Assembly (NCBI GenBank): GCA_949358305.1
Contig: OX442317.1
Location: 9,676,186-9,740,185, forward strand
DNA from: Strigamia acuminata
Lineage: Eukaryota; Arthropoda; Chilopoda; Geophilomorpha; Linotaeniidae
Length of the DNA: 64,000 nt
Direction: 5' to 3'
Part shown: positions 1 through 12,000 of the stretch, one piece after another
How the letters are laid out: each line of letters opens with the position of its first letter
Numbering within the stretch: the stretch's first letter is position 1
The notes under the pieces: model-generated
What the model saw: only the letters and a program-made list of their open reading frames with translations
Databases searched by the model: none
What the model was told of the DNA's origin: nothing
Position numbers and translations under genes: made by a program

Positions 1-1028
1 GAAAAATTCGTGTCGCAAATGGTGCAAATTAACGAGGAAATTCAAACGGTGAAAAGAAATCAAAACGATTTGGCGATCGCGCACAAACGGATTGAAATTT
101 ACGGTATTTTTCTCGGATTTTTAAATTCATTTTTGTGATTTTACTTTTACTTGGAAATAGCTGCAAGGACGACGGAGTACGTATCTCAACTACAAATAGC
201 TTTAAAGCACGACAATTGCATTTTGGAGGGTCTTAAGTCGGAAAAATGCAAATTAACCGAAGAATTGCTAAAAACCAGGTCAAATTTGGTCTTAAAAACA
301 TTAAACAATTAATTATTTATACGTAATTTGTATTTTTAGATGTGACTTACTGAAAAATGGAATGAATTCGGCCAAGGAAGTTGAATTAAAGCAGAAAAAC
401 AATGAATTGGAGCTGGAATTACAATTTGTAAATTTTTATTTAAATTTAAAAAATTCACTTACCGGTAATGAGTTTTTATATTTATTTTTAGAAGAAAAAC
501 GAATTGGAGACGTTAGAAAATCGAGTAAAAACCATCGAGGAAGGTCAAGAAGTTCGTTCGCTCGATTTATAAGTTAATTTTGTAAATATTCGAATGTTTT
601 TTCCGCCGTAGAAAATGTCGTCGGCGATTTTCGAGGCGAATTTCTTGATGAATAAATATTTGAACGCGTCGATAACCGCGACCAAAATCGAAGAAACGTG
701 GAAAGAAAAATTCGAACTGCAAAACGTGCAAATTGAAAGTCAAAAAAATCAAATCAAAGTAACAAATTTTTGCCAAATAATTCTCATCTTTAAAAAACAC
801 GTTTATTCGTAGATATTTAGCGAAAAAAGATACCAAACGGTTGAAACCCAGACAGACTTTGCTGATTTTATCGACGACATTGAAAACAATCGAAAAGCAA
901 TACAAATTCTAATGAGTATTACACACAAAACCATTGAAAATCGATTATTTTCAAATTTCATCAACCTATTTTCCATTCCAGATGACTTGATGCATTTAAT
1001 TGAAGAAAACAACTCGAATTGCCATTAA
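1..1028 (+). CDS. Unidentified coiled-coil protein, 3' part of gene (5' end outside window)
   Basis: Several short exons keep one reading frame rich in E, K, Q, N and L. I read them at about 1-104, 161-279, 341-429, 491-550, 612-757 and 813 onward, with GT-AG introns of about 50-60 bases. The last part may contain one more intron (about 914-981) that joins in frame. The stop is TAA at 1026-1028, followed by an A-rich stretch with possible AATAAA-like polyadenylation signals near 1075-1085. Heptad-like charged sequence suggests a coiled-coil structural protein. I recognise no named family. The donor after the fourth exon is weak (GTTCGT), so the model is tentative in the middle. The gene ends only about 250 bases before the RtcB start codon, on the same strand. 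Confidence 0.6.
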
Positions 1029-1277
1029 TTATCCTTTTTCACCTTTAATTTATTCATTTTATTCATTTTTTTCATTAAAATAAAAACTTTTTCAACTTTT
1101 CAAATTCATTATTTCCTCACTAGATGTCGCAAAATCCAAATTTCCCTACTGCCTTCCAATCAGATCGCTCTTTGCTTATTGCACCAGCTTGCTCAATAAA
1201 TTACACCACATTACCAATAACATTTAACCTCTCAATCGCTTTAGTTTCATTTAAACGTTTACGAAACCCGAGCCACG

Positions 1278-3945
1278 ATGGTTCGTTCTTACAACGACGA
1301 GTTGAAATTCCTCGAAAGACTCACCGCCAACAAATGGCGGATCAAAAAAGGATTCGTCGCCAACATGAACGTAAGAAAACGACAACAAACTCGACAATAC
1401 TAAATCCTAATCATTTCTTCCAGGTCGAAGGTGTTTTCTACGTGAACGACCACCTCGAGAAACTAATGTTCGACGAACTGCGCAACGCGTGTCGACCAGG
1501 CGGTGTCGGAGGATTTTTGCCGGGAATTAAACAAATTGCAAATGTCGCCGCATTGCCCGGCATCGTTGGGGTAAAAACAACAAAAAGAAAAAAAATTACT
1601 TAATCGATTTAAAATTGATTTTTAAAAATTTTGTAGCATTCGATCGGGTTGCCAGATGTGCACTCTGGCTACGGGTTTGCTATTGGCAACATGGCCGCCT
1701 TCGATATGGACGATCCGACGGCCGTCGTTTCACCCGGTGAATTTTTAGTTTTTCGGTGTAAGTTTAAACGGGATTTAATTTTGATTTGTTTAAATTTGTT
1801 GTAGGTGGAGTTGGGTTCGATATCAACTGCGGCGTGCGTCTGCTTCGTACGAATTTGAGCGAGAAAGACGTTTTGCCGATTAAGGAGCAGTTGGCGCAGT
1901 CGCTGTTCGATCACATTCCCGTCGGAGTCGGTTCGAAGGGAGTGATTCCGATGACGGCTTTGGAGATGGAGGAAGCGTTGGAGATGGGCGTTGATTGGTC
2001 GTTGCGAGAGGGCTATGCGTGGGCCGAGGATAAGGAACATTGCGAGGAATACGGGCGAATGCTCAATTCGGATCCGAGCAAAGTCAGCATGAGGGCGAAA
2101 AAACGAGGATTGCCACAGGTTTATATTTTGATTATTTTACTGGAAAATACATTTTTTTTATGGAAAAATCTGGTGATTTTGCGACTAAAATAGGTTTCAC
2201 GCACGCCTTTAAAAAAAGTTTGTTTCAGTTTTAAAAATTGATTTTACATCGTTAAAATAAAATTTCTTCATAACAAAAATGTTTTCCATCCAAAAAAGTT
2301 ACAAAAACAGTTTTTCCATTTTAAAAAACAGTTTTTCCATTTTAAAAAACAGTTTTTCCATTTTAAAAAACAGTTTTTCCATTATAGAAAACATGTTTAT
2401 TAATTTTAATTTTAATTTTTGATAATGAAATAATTATTTCTTGATAGTTGGGCACGCTCGGAGCTGGAAACCATTATGCCGAAATCCAAGTGGTTGACGA
2501 AATTTACAACAAATTCGCAGCCGGAAAGATGGGAATCGAACGCAAAGGCCAAGTGTGCGTCATGATCCACAGCGGCAGCCGCGGATTCGGCCACCAAGTG
2601 GCGACGGACGCGTTAAAAGCGATGGAAAAGGCGATGGCGCGTGATAAAATCGACGTAAACGACAGGCAACTGGCTTGTGCCAGGATAACCTCTCCGGAGG
2701 GTCAAGATTATCTCAAAGGAATGGCGGCCGCTGCGAACTTCGCTTGGGTGAACCGAAGCAGCATGACGTTCCTGACCCGGCAAGCGTTTGCTAAGGCGTT
2801 CAATCAGGCCCCGGACGATTTGGACATGCACGTTATTTACGATGTGTCGCACAATATTGCGAAGATCGAGCAACATGTTGTCGATGGCAAAGAGAAGACG
2901 TTGTTGGTTCACCGAAAGGGATCGACGAGGGCGTTTCCACCCCATCATCCGTTGATACCTGTTGATTATCAGTTGACGGGTCAGCCCGTGTTGATCGGGG
3001 GCACGATGGGAACTTGCAGTTATGTTTTAACTGGCACGGAGAAAGGAATGACGGAGACTTTTGGATCCACTTGCCACGGAGCGGTAAAAATATTTTCACT
3101 TATCATTTTTCATGTGATTAATTTCAACTGGAAAGAATGGTTTCGAAAAACTAGGTTTTCGGGGGTCTGTATTAACCAAAAGATTGAAGGTCCACATGCG
3201 CGCAACTCTTAATACTTAACCATGGTGGTAGCTCAGTAAAAAAGGCGTCTAATATTTGTTGGGTGCAGGATATCAGCCCGGGCGCTTGCTAAATTTTTTT
3301 TCATATTTTCTTTTAAAATTTCTATTTTTTTTTTCTTTTAAAAATTTCAATTTTTTTTTCTTTTAAAAATATCGATTTTTTTTTTTTTTTTTTTTCTTTT
3401 AAAATTTCGATTTTGTGAGGAAATTTTGGAGGTTTTTCAGTTTTTTGGATAAAATTCCGTCAAATTTTTCAATTTTTTGTTGAAATGTTGACAAATTTTC
3501 AGTTTTTGATGAAATTTTGACAAATTTTCAATTTCAATTTTCAATTTTCAAAAATACATTTTAAAAAAATTCTATTTTGAATTTTGTTTGTTTTTAAATT
3601 TCTTGTAAATTTATTTCAGGGTCGAGCTATGAGCCGAGCCAAATCCAGGCGGAATTTGGATTACCAAGACGTTTTGAATAAACTTGAAGAAATGGGAATA
3701 TCAATTCGCGTTGCTTCACCCAAACTGGTCATGGAAGAAGCACCTGAGTCATACAAGAACGTCACAGATGTTGTTGACACTTGTACGTACATTATTCCAT
3801 TTTATTTATTTATTTATTTATTTCCAAATTCCCCATTTTATTTATTCATCACTTAACTAATTTTTCATTTCCCATTCCAGGCCATGCAGCCGGAATCAGC
3901 GCAAAATGCATTAAACTAAGACCAATTGCTGTGATTAAAGGATAA
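1278..3945 (+). CDS. RTCB: RNA-splicing ligase RtcB homolog (HSPC117), tRNA ligase complex catalytic subunit
   Basis: This is the catalytic subunit of the metazoan tRNA ligase complex, which joins tRNA exon halves via a 2',3'-cyclic phosphate and also ligates XBP1 mRNA in the unfolded protein response. Seven exons: 1278-1370, 1424-1570, 1637-1736, 1805-2118, 2448-3083, 3620-3782 and 3881-3945. They sum to 1518 nt (505 aa), the length of the human protein. The start MVRSYNDEL matches the conserved N-terminus. Visible active-site motifs are FDINCGVR (metal-binding D and C), [19 protein letters not shown] and the guanylated-histidine region TCHGAG. All splice phases agree, and the ending IAVIKG is conserved. 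Intron 4 holds a 24-bp minisatellite, and intron 5 holds a tRNA-like sequence followed by T-rich tracts. One junction (exon 2/3) reads IVGHSIG where vertebrates have IVHRSIG, a minor change. Confidence 0.96.
2283..2392. repeat. 24-bp minisatellite in RtcB intron 4
   Basis: About four copies of a unit reading roughly AACAGTTTTTCCATTTTAAA lie in tandem between exons 4 and 5. They are nearly identical to each other, so the expansion is recent. Confidence 0.8.
3215..3290 (+). repeat. Possible tRNA-derived SINE head or tRNA pseudogene in RtcB intron 5
   Basis: The stretch contains a box-A-like TGGTAGCTCAGT and, about 40 bases on, a weak box-B-like GGATATCAGCCC. T-rich low-complexity sequence follows to about 3410. 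No proper cloverleaf with a paired acceptor stem is apparent, so it is not a functional tRNA. A tRNA-related SINE remnant is the simplest reading. Confidence 0.3.
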
Positions 3946-4591
3946 TTTACTTTAAATAAAACTAAAAAAAAAATACTTTTTACACCGAATTTTGTCACCA
4001 AAAACTTTTTGGTAAAAAGTTTTTACATCGAAAATTTTATCCCAAATTATTTATTTTACAAATTATTTATTTTACAACCGAAGGTCGTAAAATTTCTAAG
4101 CATTAATTACATTTTACGAGTCGATAAATCAATCAAAACAAATACAACATGAATCACAATTGTAAATAAAAACCAATAAATCTCGTTTATTTCAAACTAT
4201 AAAAAATTCCTTCCTAAACTAAACGAGGAAAAAACTGCGCAGGAAAACCGACAAAATTGACAGAAATCGCAGAAATTAAACAAAAAAAACAAACAATTTC
4301 ACCTTCCTCGCAGGTGAATGACCCCCGACCTTGAAGTTCTCTACCAGCACTCAACATTTATTTCACTTAGGGCGTTCGTAATAACTGCGAGAAAAGAAAG
4401 CCAAAAAGCCCACAAACTCAGCACTCGCGCTCAATTCAACAATTTTCCATCTTCCGCTTCAAAATCTCAATTCGTCGTGTCTCGTGTGTATAATATTAGC
4501 AGTATTAATAGCCCATCTGTGCCACCTGTTGTGTTCCTATAGGCTGCAAATCGCTTCACGTTTCATATTGTATATTCACATTACCGCTAAA

Positions 4592-6813
4592 ATGGTTGCC
4601 AAATTAACATTACTCTTCGTTTTCCTCACTTTTCCAACCAAATGCAACCCCCAACCAAATATTCTCGAACTTCTAAACACCGTCCAGGGTCTTTTTTCGG
4701 GCGGCGCTGTCAATTACATGGATGTACTGCAGGGTTTTATGGCAAATCAAAATCTGAACGTGCAAGACTTGATGAGGTAAGTAATAATTTCGTCCTTTAA
4801 AAAGTAAAAGCAGCGGGTAATATATTTTTTCCAGGTACGCACAATTGTTTGCTAAGTTGAGCGACAACCCGGTGCTTCAAAATTTAGTTGAAAATCCAAT
4901 GGATTTGATGATGACCGTTCAACGATTGGGCGCCGATTGGCAACACGTTGACGAATTATTCGCGATCCCTACCGTACACGGTGAGTTGTGAAATGCGAAT
5001 ATGAAATATTGTATTTAAAATTTTTGTAAATTATAATTTTATTTCGATTTTAGGCGAGGCTTTACAGGGTTTGTTGAGATACGCGAAGGGTCCGTCGGCG
5101 AAACCGCACGAGGAAGATTTAAACGAAGTCGCTCTGGCCGTAGTCAGAATCCAAGATGTATACAATTTGAGCATTCCCGCTCTTTTGAGTGGGAAATTCG
5201 GTTATTTTAAGCCGGATACTCCACTCACGGGTAAATATAAGCAGAGTTAAAGATGCCACTGTATTAAAAAATTTAATTTTGATCCGCAGTTAACGAACAC
5301 ATACGATTAGGTCAACAGAGTTTGTTCAATTGGGACTTGGATTTGGCCGTTGCGTGGTTCGAAAAAGCCCTCATTTTAAAAGGCTCAAACAACAAAAAAC
5401 TCAAATCAAAAGCCGACAAATCGATTGCTAAATTGAAAGAAATGGTAAAGCATTTTCATGTATAGAAATATCGATTAATTTTAAAATGATATTTGTTGTA
5501 GAAAGGATTACTGCAAAGTGGACTGGATTTATTGACGCCTCAATTCCTCCAATCGTTATCGGTTATTCCGGGCATTCCCACCGAAATGTTACATCGTTTA
5601 ATAGGTTTTTGTTGATTATACCGTGCTTTAAAATATACTGTCTGATTGATTACTGTTTATTTCGACAGATAAAATAAATATGGATCATCCGGACAATAAA
5701 ATGCGTAACACGTATAAGAAATTATGTCGCGGAGAAGCTTTAAACGTGCGAAATATTTACTCGCGATGGGAAAATGAGACGGTTTAATTGTTTTTTGACT
5801 ATTAATTTTAGTCTGGTGTGAAGAAACCGACGTTACATTGCATGTACATTCGTCACGACACCACCGGCGATCTCCAGAGAGTCAAAATCGAGTATTTATC
5901 GCACAATCCGCTCGTCGCCATTTTACACGACGTCGTCTCCGATAAGGAAATCGAAACTATCAAGAAATTAGCGATCCCTAAAGTGCGTGAAACGATCATT
6001 TCTCGACTATCCGATTCTAATTCGTAAAAATTTCAGTTAGAACCGGTGAAAATCCATAAATTCGACAACATCGGTGACATGCGCGCTTCGCCGGTCCGAA
6101 CGGGAAAATCGTAAATTAAATGATTTCATTCTTTTAGAAATTGATTTAACAAATTTAATTTTTTTCAATACAGTGCTTGGGTGCATAAAAACAGTAATTC
6201 AGTGATCGAAAATCTATTTCGCCGCGTGGAAGATTTTACTGGCCTGTTAACGACCAACGCCGAACCTCTGCAGGTGATGCATTACGGAATTGGCGGCCAT
6301 TACGAAGTGCACACGGATTTCTTCAACACATATTCGGTGAGGAAAATGACGATAACAAACGATATGTGCAAATAATTTGCATTTTTTCCTTTCTCTATAG
6401 AAAAAGAGCGACCTAGTCCCGAGCGACAGAATTGCGACGTTACTTTTATACGTAGATAAACGAGAATGATTTATTTTTCTAGTCCGAAATTAATAATTTT
6501 TAAAAATTTGTCAGTTATCCGACGTCTACGCCGGTGGATACACAGTTTTTCCACACCTAGAATTATCCGTGAAACCAGAAAAAGTAAATAGAACAAAAAA
6601 TAAAAATAAAAATAAAAGGGGATTTAATTATTTCTATTTTTCTAGGGATCTGCGTTGTTTTGGTTTAATTTATTGAGACGTGGGGAAGGAGATTTCAGGA
6701 TGGTACACGCCGCATGTCCGGTTTTATCCACCAACAAATGGGCGGCGAATTTATGGATCGCTGACAAAGATCAAATTTTTCAAAGGCCTTGTTCATTACA
6801 AAAAGACGAATAA
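4592..6813 (+). CDS. P4HA: Prolyl 4-hydroxylase subunit alpha (collagen P4H)
   Basis: This ER-lumen Fe(II)/2-oxoglutarate dioxygenase hydroxylates proline in collagen-type repeats; in other animals it pairs with protein disulfide isomerase. Twelve exons: 4592-4776, 4835-4980, 5054-5230, 5290-5444, 5502-5604, 5669-5745, 5812-5982, 6037-6110, 6174-6336, 6401-6451, 6515-6583 and 6646-6813. They sum to 1539 nt (512 aa), normal for the family. An N-terminal hydrophobic signal peptide (LTLLFVFLTFPTKC) leads into the substrate-binding and TPR-like region. The catalytic domain shows the H-x-D iron ligands (VHTDFF), YAGGYTVFP, ALFWFNL, the distal histidine (MVHAACPV) and the 2-oxoglutarate lysine (STNKWAANLW). 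All iron and cosubstrate ligands are present. There is no KDEL, as expected if the partner retains it. Introns are 50-75 bases and all phases agree. Which paralogue it is cannot be decided. Confidence 0.93.
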
Positions 6814-6927
6814 AATTTTGAATGAAACGAAAAGTTTAGAAAAAATATTTTTTTTTAAAAATAAGAATAACAGTAATTAGAATTAAGAAATATATATTTA
6901 TCAATAAGAATTATTCAAAAAATAAGT
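6814..6927. other. P4HA 3' flank, AT-rich
   Basis: Only AT-rich sequence lies between the P4HA stop and the tRNA. The A-run near 6917-6922 reads as T6 on the minus strand just past the tRNA 3' end and would serve as its RNA polymerase III terminator. Confidence 0.6.
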
Positions 6928-6999
6928 GTTTCCGCCCGGGATCGAACCGGGGACCTTCCGCGTGTTAGGCGGATGTGATAACCACTACACCACGGAAAC
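6928..6999 (-). tRNA. tRNA-Val (anticodon AAC)
   Basis: On the minus strand a 72-nt sequence begins GTTTCCGTGGTGTAGTGG and ends GGCGGAAAC, giving a 7-bp acceptor stem. The T arm holds GGTTCGATCCC (box B) and the D arm TGGTGTAGTGG (box A). The anticodon loop reads CCTAACACG, so the anticodon is AAC. No intron is present. A T6 tract follows directly. It looks functional and sits between P4HA and GRP94 in opposite orientation. Confidence 0.95.
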
Positions 7000-7154
7000 C
7001 GTTGTAAGTCTATGGGTTAACTAGGCTATATAAAGTATGAAATAAATTACATTTTTGCATTATTTTAAATTTTCGTTATTCCAAAAATTAATTGAAAAAA
7101 TTTTATCCCTTGAATTCGTAATAATTTTATGAAATTTCCGTCCGAATTAATCAG

Positions 7155-7173
7155 CCAATGGGAGCGAGCCAAG
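7155..7173 (+). promoter_or_regulatory. Second, near-consensus ERSE
   Basis: CCAAT, nine bases, CCAAG differs from the ERSE consensus by one base and keeps the exact N9 spacing. It lies 52 bases upstream of the perfect element. Multiple ERSEs are typical of GRP promoters, but this one could be chance. Confidence 0.5.
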
Positions 7174-7224
7174 TCACAAAGGACAGACCAAGAATCATCG
7201 CATCCCGATTGGTCCGTAAGACCG

Positions 7225-7243
7225 CGTGGTTGTTTACTATTGG
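7225..7243 (-). promoter_or_regulatory. ER stress response element (ERSE), perfect match
   Basis: The + strand reads CGTGG, nine bases, ATTGG, which is CCAAT-N9-CCACG on the other strand. That is the exact ERSE consensus, bound by NF-Y and ATF6/XBP1. It lies about 110 bases upstream of the GRP94 start codon, where vertebrate GRP94 and BiP genes carry the same element. ERSEs are known to work in either orientation. Confidence 0.8.
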
Positions 7244-7351
7244 CGGCGCGCTCACCACCGTTTCTCGGCCGGTCATTGAAATCAAGCACGTTGTTGTGGG
7301 GTTGTGTCACTTTCTCACTTTTATATTCACATTAACAAGGCGGAACAAAGA

Positions 7352-10300
7352 ATGAAAAGGAAACTCGTCCTCATTATATTTTCACTGTGTCTACTCGCAG
7401 GTAACAAACCTTTCACCAATCGCAAAAGCCCTTAAAAAAATGAAACGAAAATGAAATAAAAATGTCAAATGTATTCGAAAACAAAGAAATGTTGACATTT
7501 TTTGCGCTCAAATCACGCAGGATCATGTCGAGCGGACAACGAAGAAGAAAACACGAGCGAAACGGTCGACAAAGATCTCGGTAGCAGCCGCGAAGCTTCT
7601 AGAACGGACGATGAAGTCGTTCAGAGGTTAGAAAGAAAAAAAAAATGGCTGTTCGATTATGATGTTTATTTATCGATTTTATTTTACAGAGAAGAAGAGG
7701 CGATCAAATTGGACGGGTTGAACGTCTCGCAGATGAAGGAATTACGCGATAAAGCGGATAAATTCACTTTCCAAGCCGAAGTAAACCGAATGATGAAATT
7801 AATCATCAATTCGCTGTACAGAAATAAGGAGGTAAAGATGGCCGACATTTAACGCCATCTACTAACAAAAATTGAAACTCAAATGTTTGAATTTTTGATA
7901 TTTTGTCGTTTTTAAATGCAGATTTTCCTCCGAGAACTCATTTCCAACGCATCGGACGCTTTGGATAAGATTCGCCTTCTTTCTTTGACGGATCCGAACG
8001 CACTGAGCGCGACGCAGGAACTTTCGGTCCGAATCAAGGCCGACAAAGATGGTCACGTGCTGCACATCACCGACACGGGCATCGGGATGACGAAACAAGA
8101 TTTGATTAATAATTTGGGAACGATCGCCAAGTCGGGAACGAGCGAATTCATCAGCAAGCTGAGCGATTCGCAGAACCAGCAAGAAGCGAGCGACATGATC
8201 GGTCAGTTCGGTGTCGGGTTCTACTCGGCTTTTCTCGTGGCGGATCGGGTGATTGTGACGTCAAAACACAACGACGATAAGCAGTACGTGTGGGAATCTG
8301 ATGCGTCATCGTTCTCCGTGGTGGAAGATCCGAGAGGCGACACGCTAAAACGTGGAACGACCATCAGTTTGTTTTTGAAGGAGGAGGCGTACGATTTCCT
8401 CGAGACTGACACGATTAAGAATTTAGTCAAGAAGTACAGCCAGTTTATCAATTTCAATATTTATTTATGGAACAGCAAGGTAGTAGATTGTTTAATTTTT
8501 TTATTAAAAAAATACGAAATTGTGGTTTTTTTATTTTTCGTTTTTGGTAGACTGAAATGGTGGATGAACCCGTCGATGAAGACGAAGAAAAGAAGGAAGA
8601 GGAGGTAGAAAAGAAGAGCGAGGACGAAGATGATGAAGCTAAAGTGAGTAAAAATTGTGATAAACTCGAGGGGTTTACTTTGCTAATTTTTTTTAAATGC
8701 GGCGGTGTTTAGATCGAGGAAGAAAAGGAGGACGAGGACAAACCCAAAACGAAAAAAGTGGAAAAAACCACTTGGGATTGGGAATTGCTGAACGACAGCA
8801 AACCAATTTGGACCCGAAAGTAAGAATTTTTAAATTTAAAAAAAAAAAATAATAATAATAATTTAACTTGTTTTTTTTTAGGCCTAATGAAATAACTGAT
8901 GAGGAATACAATGAATTTTACAAGTCGATAACCAAAGACCATCAAGAGCCGTTTACGAAGACCCATTTTGTAGCGGAAGGCGAAGTCACTTTTAAATCGG
9001 TTTTGTTTCTACCAAAGGCTCAACCGTCGGAAGCGTTTAACAAATATGGACGCAAGACCGACAACATTAAAGTAAATAATTTTATTTTTACAATTTTATT
9101 CATTCGAAAATTGAATATATTAATTTTTTGTTCAGTTATACGTTCGTCGTGTATTTATCACGGACGATTTCCAAGACATGATGCCAAATTACTTGAGTTT
9201 CGTGCGCGGCGTTGTGGATTCCGACGATCTTCCGTTGAATGTTTCTCGAGAAACGTTGCAGCAACACAAATTGTTGAAAGTCATTAAGAAGAAATTAGTG
9301 CGCAAGACGTTGGACATGATGAAGAAAATCGACAAGAAAGACGCCGATGCGTTCTGGAAGGAATATAGTACAAAGTAGGGTTAAAAAATTGATTTTCTCG
9401 GATTAAAAAATGAACACATTTAATTTTGTTTTTTCAGTATCAAATTGGGGGTGATTGAAGACACGGCCAACCGAACGCGATTGGCAAAACTACTGAAATT
9501 TGCGTCGTCGCACGGCAAAGAAATCACGAGTTTAGCCGACTACGTGTCGCGAATGAAGGACAAACAGGAGAATATTTATTACATGGCCGGTAGCAGTCGC
9601 GAGGAAGTGCGTGCGATTAAATGTTTTGTTTGCCCAAATTAATTGGGTTTGCATTGTTTTTTAAGGTTGAGAAATCGCCGTTCGTCGAGAATTTATTGAA
9701 GAAAGGTTTCGAGGTTTTGTATTTGACGGAACCGGTCGACGAGTACTGCATGGGCTCGCTGCCCGAATTCGAGGGGAAGAAGTTCCAAAATGTTGCCAAA
9801 GAGGGCGTTTCGCTGGATGAAACGGAAAAGGGGAAGGAGAAGAAGGAAATCTTGACGAAACACTTCGAACCGTTGACGAAGTGGTTGCAGGAAGATGCGC
9901 TCAAAGACCAGGTGAATTGTGGATGAATAAAGTAATTGAATTTATTAATTTTATTTGGTTTTTTGATTGACAGATTTTGAAAGCGGAGATTTCGGATCGC
10001 CTTTTGGACTCGCCGTGCGCTTTGGTGGCGAGTAAATTCGGTTGGTCGGCCAACATGGAGCGAATTATACAGTCACAAACTCATACAAAGACCGGCGACG
10101 TGCAACGAGAGTGAGAAATTGATTGATGATTTTTTTTCTGGGGATTTGAGGTTAAATTTTGTTTTTCTGTTGTTTTTTAGTTACTATTTGAGTCAGAAAA
10201 AGACACTGGAGATAAATCCCCGCCATCCGTTGATTAAGGAGATGTTTAAGAGGGTTAGCGATGATCCTAACGACGAATCGGCGAAAAACATGGCGGTTGT

Positions 10301-10916
10301 GATGTTCGAGACGGCCACGTTGCGGTCGGGTTATTCGTTGAAAGACACGGCAGCTTTTGCGGCGAGGGTTGAGGCGATGATGAGGAAGACGCTGGGAGTT
10401 TCGTTGGACGAAAAGGTGAATTATTTTTGCATTTTTTTGGTGGATTTTGAGAATTCTTTGTTGAATTTTTTAATTTTTTAATGAATTTTTTAATTTTTTA
10501 ATGAATTTTTTAATTTTTTAATGAATTTTTTAATTTTTTGATCAATTTTTGATCAATTTTTGAAATTTCTTTGTTGAATTTTTGAAGTTTTTTTTAGTAA
10601 ATTCTAGAATTTTTCGTTGATTTCTAGAATTTTTTGTTGATTTCTAGAATTTTTCGTTGATTTCTAGAATTTTTCGTTGATTTTTAGAATTTTTCGTTGA
10701 TTTCTAGAATTTTTCGTTGATTTCTAGAATTTTTCGTTGATTTCTAGAATTTGTGTTTGAATATTTTGATAAATTTTGTTGTATTTTTGAATTTCGTTTT
10801 TCAAGATCGAAGAAGGTGAAGACGACGAAATCGAGGGAGATGACGAACTGGCCGACGACGAATCTCCCGAGTTGAAAGAGGAGGACGACGACGAGGAGGG
10901 TCACGACGAGCTATAA
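7352..10916 (+). CDS. HSP90B1: Endoplasmin (GRP94/HSP90B1), ER HSP90 chaperone
   Basis: This ATP-dependent HSP90 chaperone of the ER lumen folds secreted and membrane proteins. Thirteen exons: 7352-7400, 7521-7626, 7690-7831, 7922-8479, 8551-8643, 8713-8819, 8882-9071, 9135-9374, 9438-9606, 9666-9911, 9974-10109, 10181-10415 and 10806-10916. They sum to 2382 nt (793 aa). A signal peptide ([14 protein letters not shown]) is followed by the N-terminal ATPase with [20 protein letters not shown] and [12 protein letters not shown] charged acidic linker spans exons 5-6. The middle domain has SRETLQQHK, and the C-terminal dimerisation domain contains NPRHPLIKE. The acidic tail ends in HDEL, the ER-retrieval signal. 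Introns 9 and 12 use AAG acceptors. Intron 12 is swollen by 20-22-bp repeats. A polyadenylation signal AATAAA lies at 11119-11124. ERSEs upstream imply unfolded-protein-response control. Confidence 0.97.
10470..10760. repeat. Two adjoining minisatellites in GRP94 intron 12
   Basis: About four units of a 20-bp TGAATTTTTTAATTTTTTAA-like motif are followed from about 10605 by about seven units of a 22-bp motif containing TTGATTTCTAGAATTTTTCG. The copies are almost identical. Confidence 0.85.
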
Positions 10917-11240
10917 ATGAGTTAATTTCGAGTTGGATTTAACTTTTCATTTAAAATTTCTCAACTTTTTTTCCCAACCCCGAACGATAACGAGTTGACT
11001 TTTTGTTGAATTTTGTTTTATTTCTCGTACAGTGTGGTACAAAACGATATTTTGATGCATTCCTACGATTTGTTTCGTTTAAATAGACAAATAAGATTGT
11101 GCAATTTGTTACGCCTCGAATAAATTTGCATATTGATTGACATTCAAAACAATTCTCATATTTTGTCTTTTCTTTTTAATTTAAAATTCGCGCTTAAGCG
11201 AAGAAAATTGGTCGATTATGAATCAACAACGAAAAAGCCT

Positions 11241-11406
11241 GGTGGCGAAAACAAACATTAATTTCGTCATTTTGATTTATTTGTTTACTTTCTACTTTTT
11301 ATAAACCAAATAAAACTTTAATTCCCAATCAATTTGCCACCAGGGTGTGCTATCTGGTCTGGTTTAGTTAAATTTCGGTTTAATTGTTTGTTTAATTTCT
11401 CGTACA
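11241..11406 (+). repeat. Copy A of a segment duplicated at 31951-32166
   Basis: Downstream of GRP94 lies a segment (AAACAAACATTAATTTCGTC near its start, TTGCCACCAGGGTGTGCTAT later, ending near TTTAATTTCTCGTACA). It recurs, diverged by substitutions and indels, at 31951-32166. The adjacent GRP94 3' UTR (about 11018-11124) also resembles 32146-32245. Confidence 0.75.
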
Positions 11407-11801
11407 CTACCGTCTTCCCCCGAATATAACACCATGGTGTTGTATTCGAGTTTTGCTCAAAATGAAAAGTTTGTAAACATTGAGCACTTCAGCTATAACA
11501 CCATGGTGTTATATTCGAATTTTTAGAAAACTATGAAAGACGTACAGTGTACGCTTCCAAAACGCTACCGAAACGTGCACTGGATTTTACATACACATTT
11601 AACAGATTTGTTTATTGAAGGTGTGTTGTGCAGTGCTGCGAACAGGGTTGTTTAGAAATGTGTGAATTCAAGTTAGTTAGTGTTGTTAGAGGCTATCATG
11701 TTTATAAATCAATTTGGGAAGCAATTTTCTTATTTTTTACAAACTTACATGTTATTTGACGAATACAACACCATGGTGTTGTATTCGGGGGAAGACGGTA
11801 G
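11407..11801. mobile_element. Miniature inverted-repeat element with CACCATGGTG palindromes
   Basis: The ends are inverted repeats: CTACCGTCTTCCCCCGAATA at the left and its complement, with one or two changes, at the right. The match continues inward into AACACCATGGTGTT palindromes. Three such palindromic modules occur (about 11430, 11498 and 11768). The interior carries about 60 bases shared with 29225-29285 and 29886-29935, which read as SVVRGYHxYKSIWEA. No transposase is present. I cannot define a clear target duplication; compared with the related segment at 32166, the insertion also removed some flank. Confidence 0.75.
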
Positions 11802-12000
11802 CTGCATTCAAAAACTCTAAAACGCCTCGAAAACTCGTTTCGTGTCTGTACATGTGACGTCATTCCCGTGTTAATCAATGGGAATGACCTATTATTTTTT
11901 CAGCTTGACCACCAGTTTTTCGTGTTCGTCCATAAAATCTGGCCTATGGGGGATTAATTTACTGCGTTACTGCGCTTAATTAATGCAACAATTGTTGCAT

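Noticed and set aside
1124-1603. 159-aa ORF overlapping the RtcB start
   Set aside because: It is a read-through shadow across the first two RtcB exons and their intron; the conserved RtcB frame and start at 1278 explain the region.
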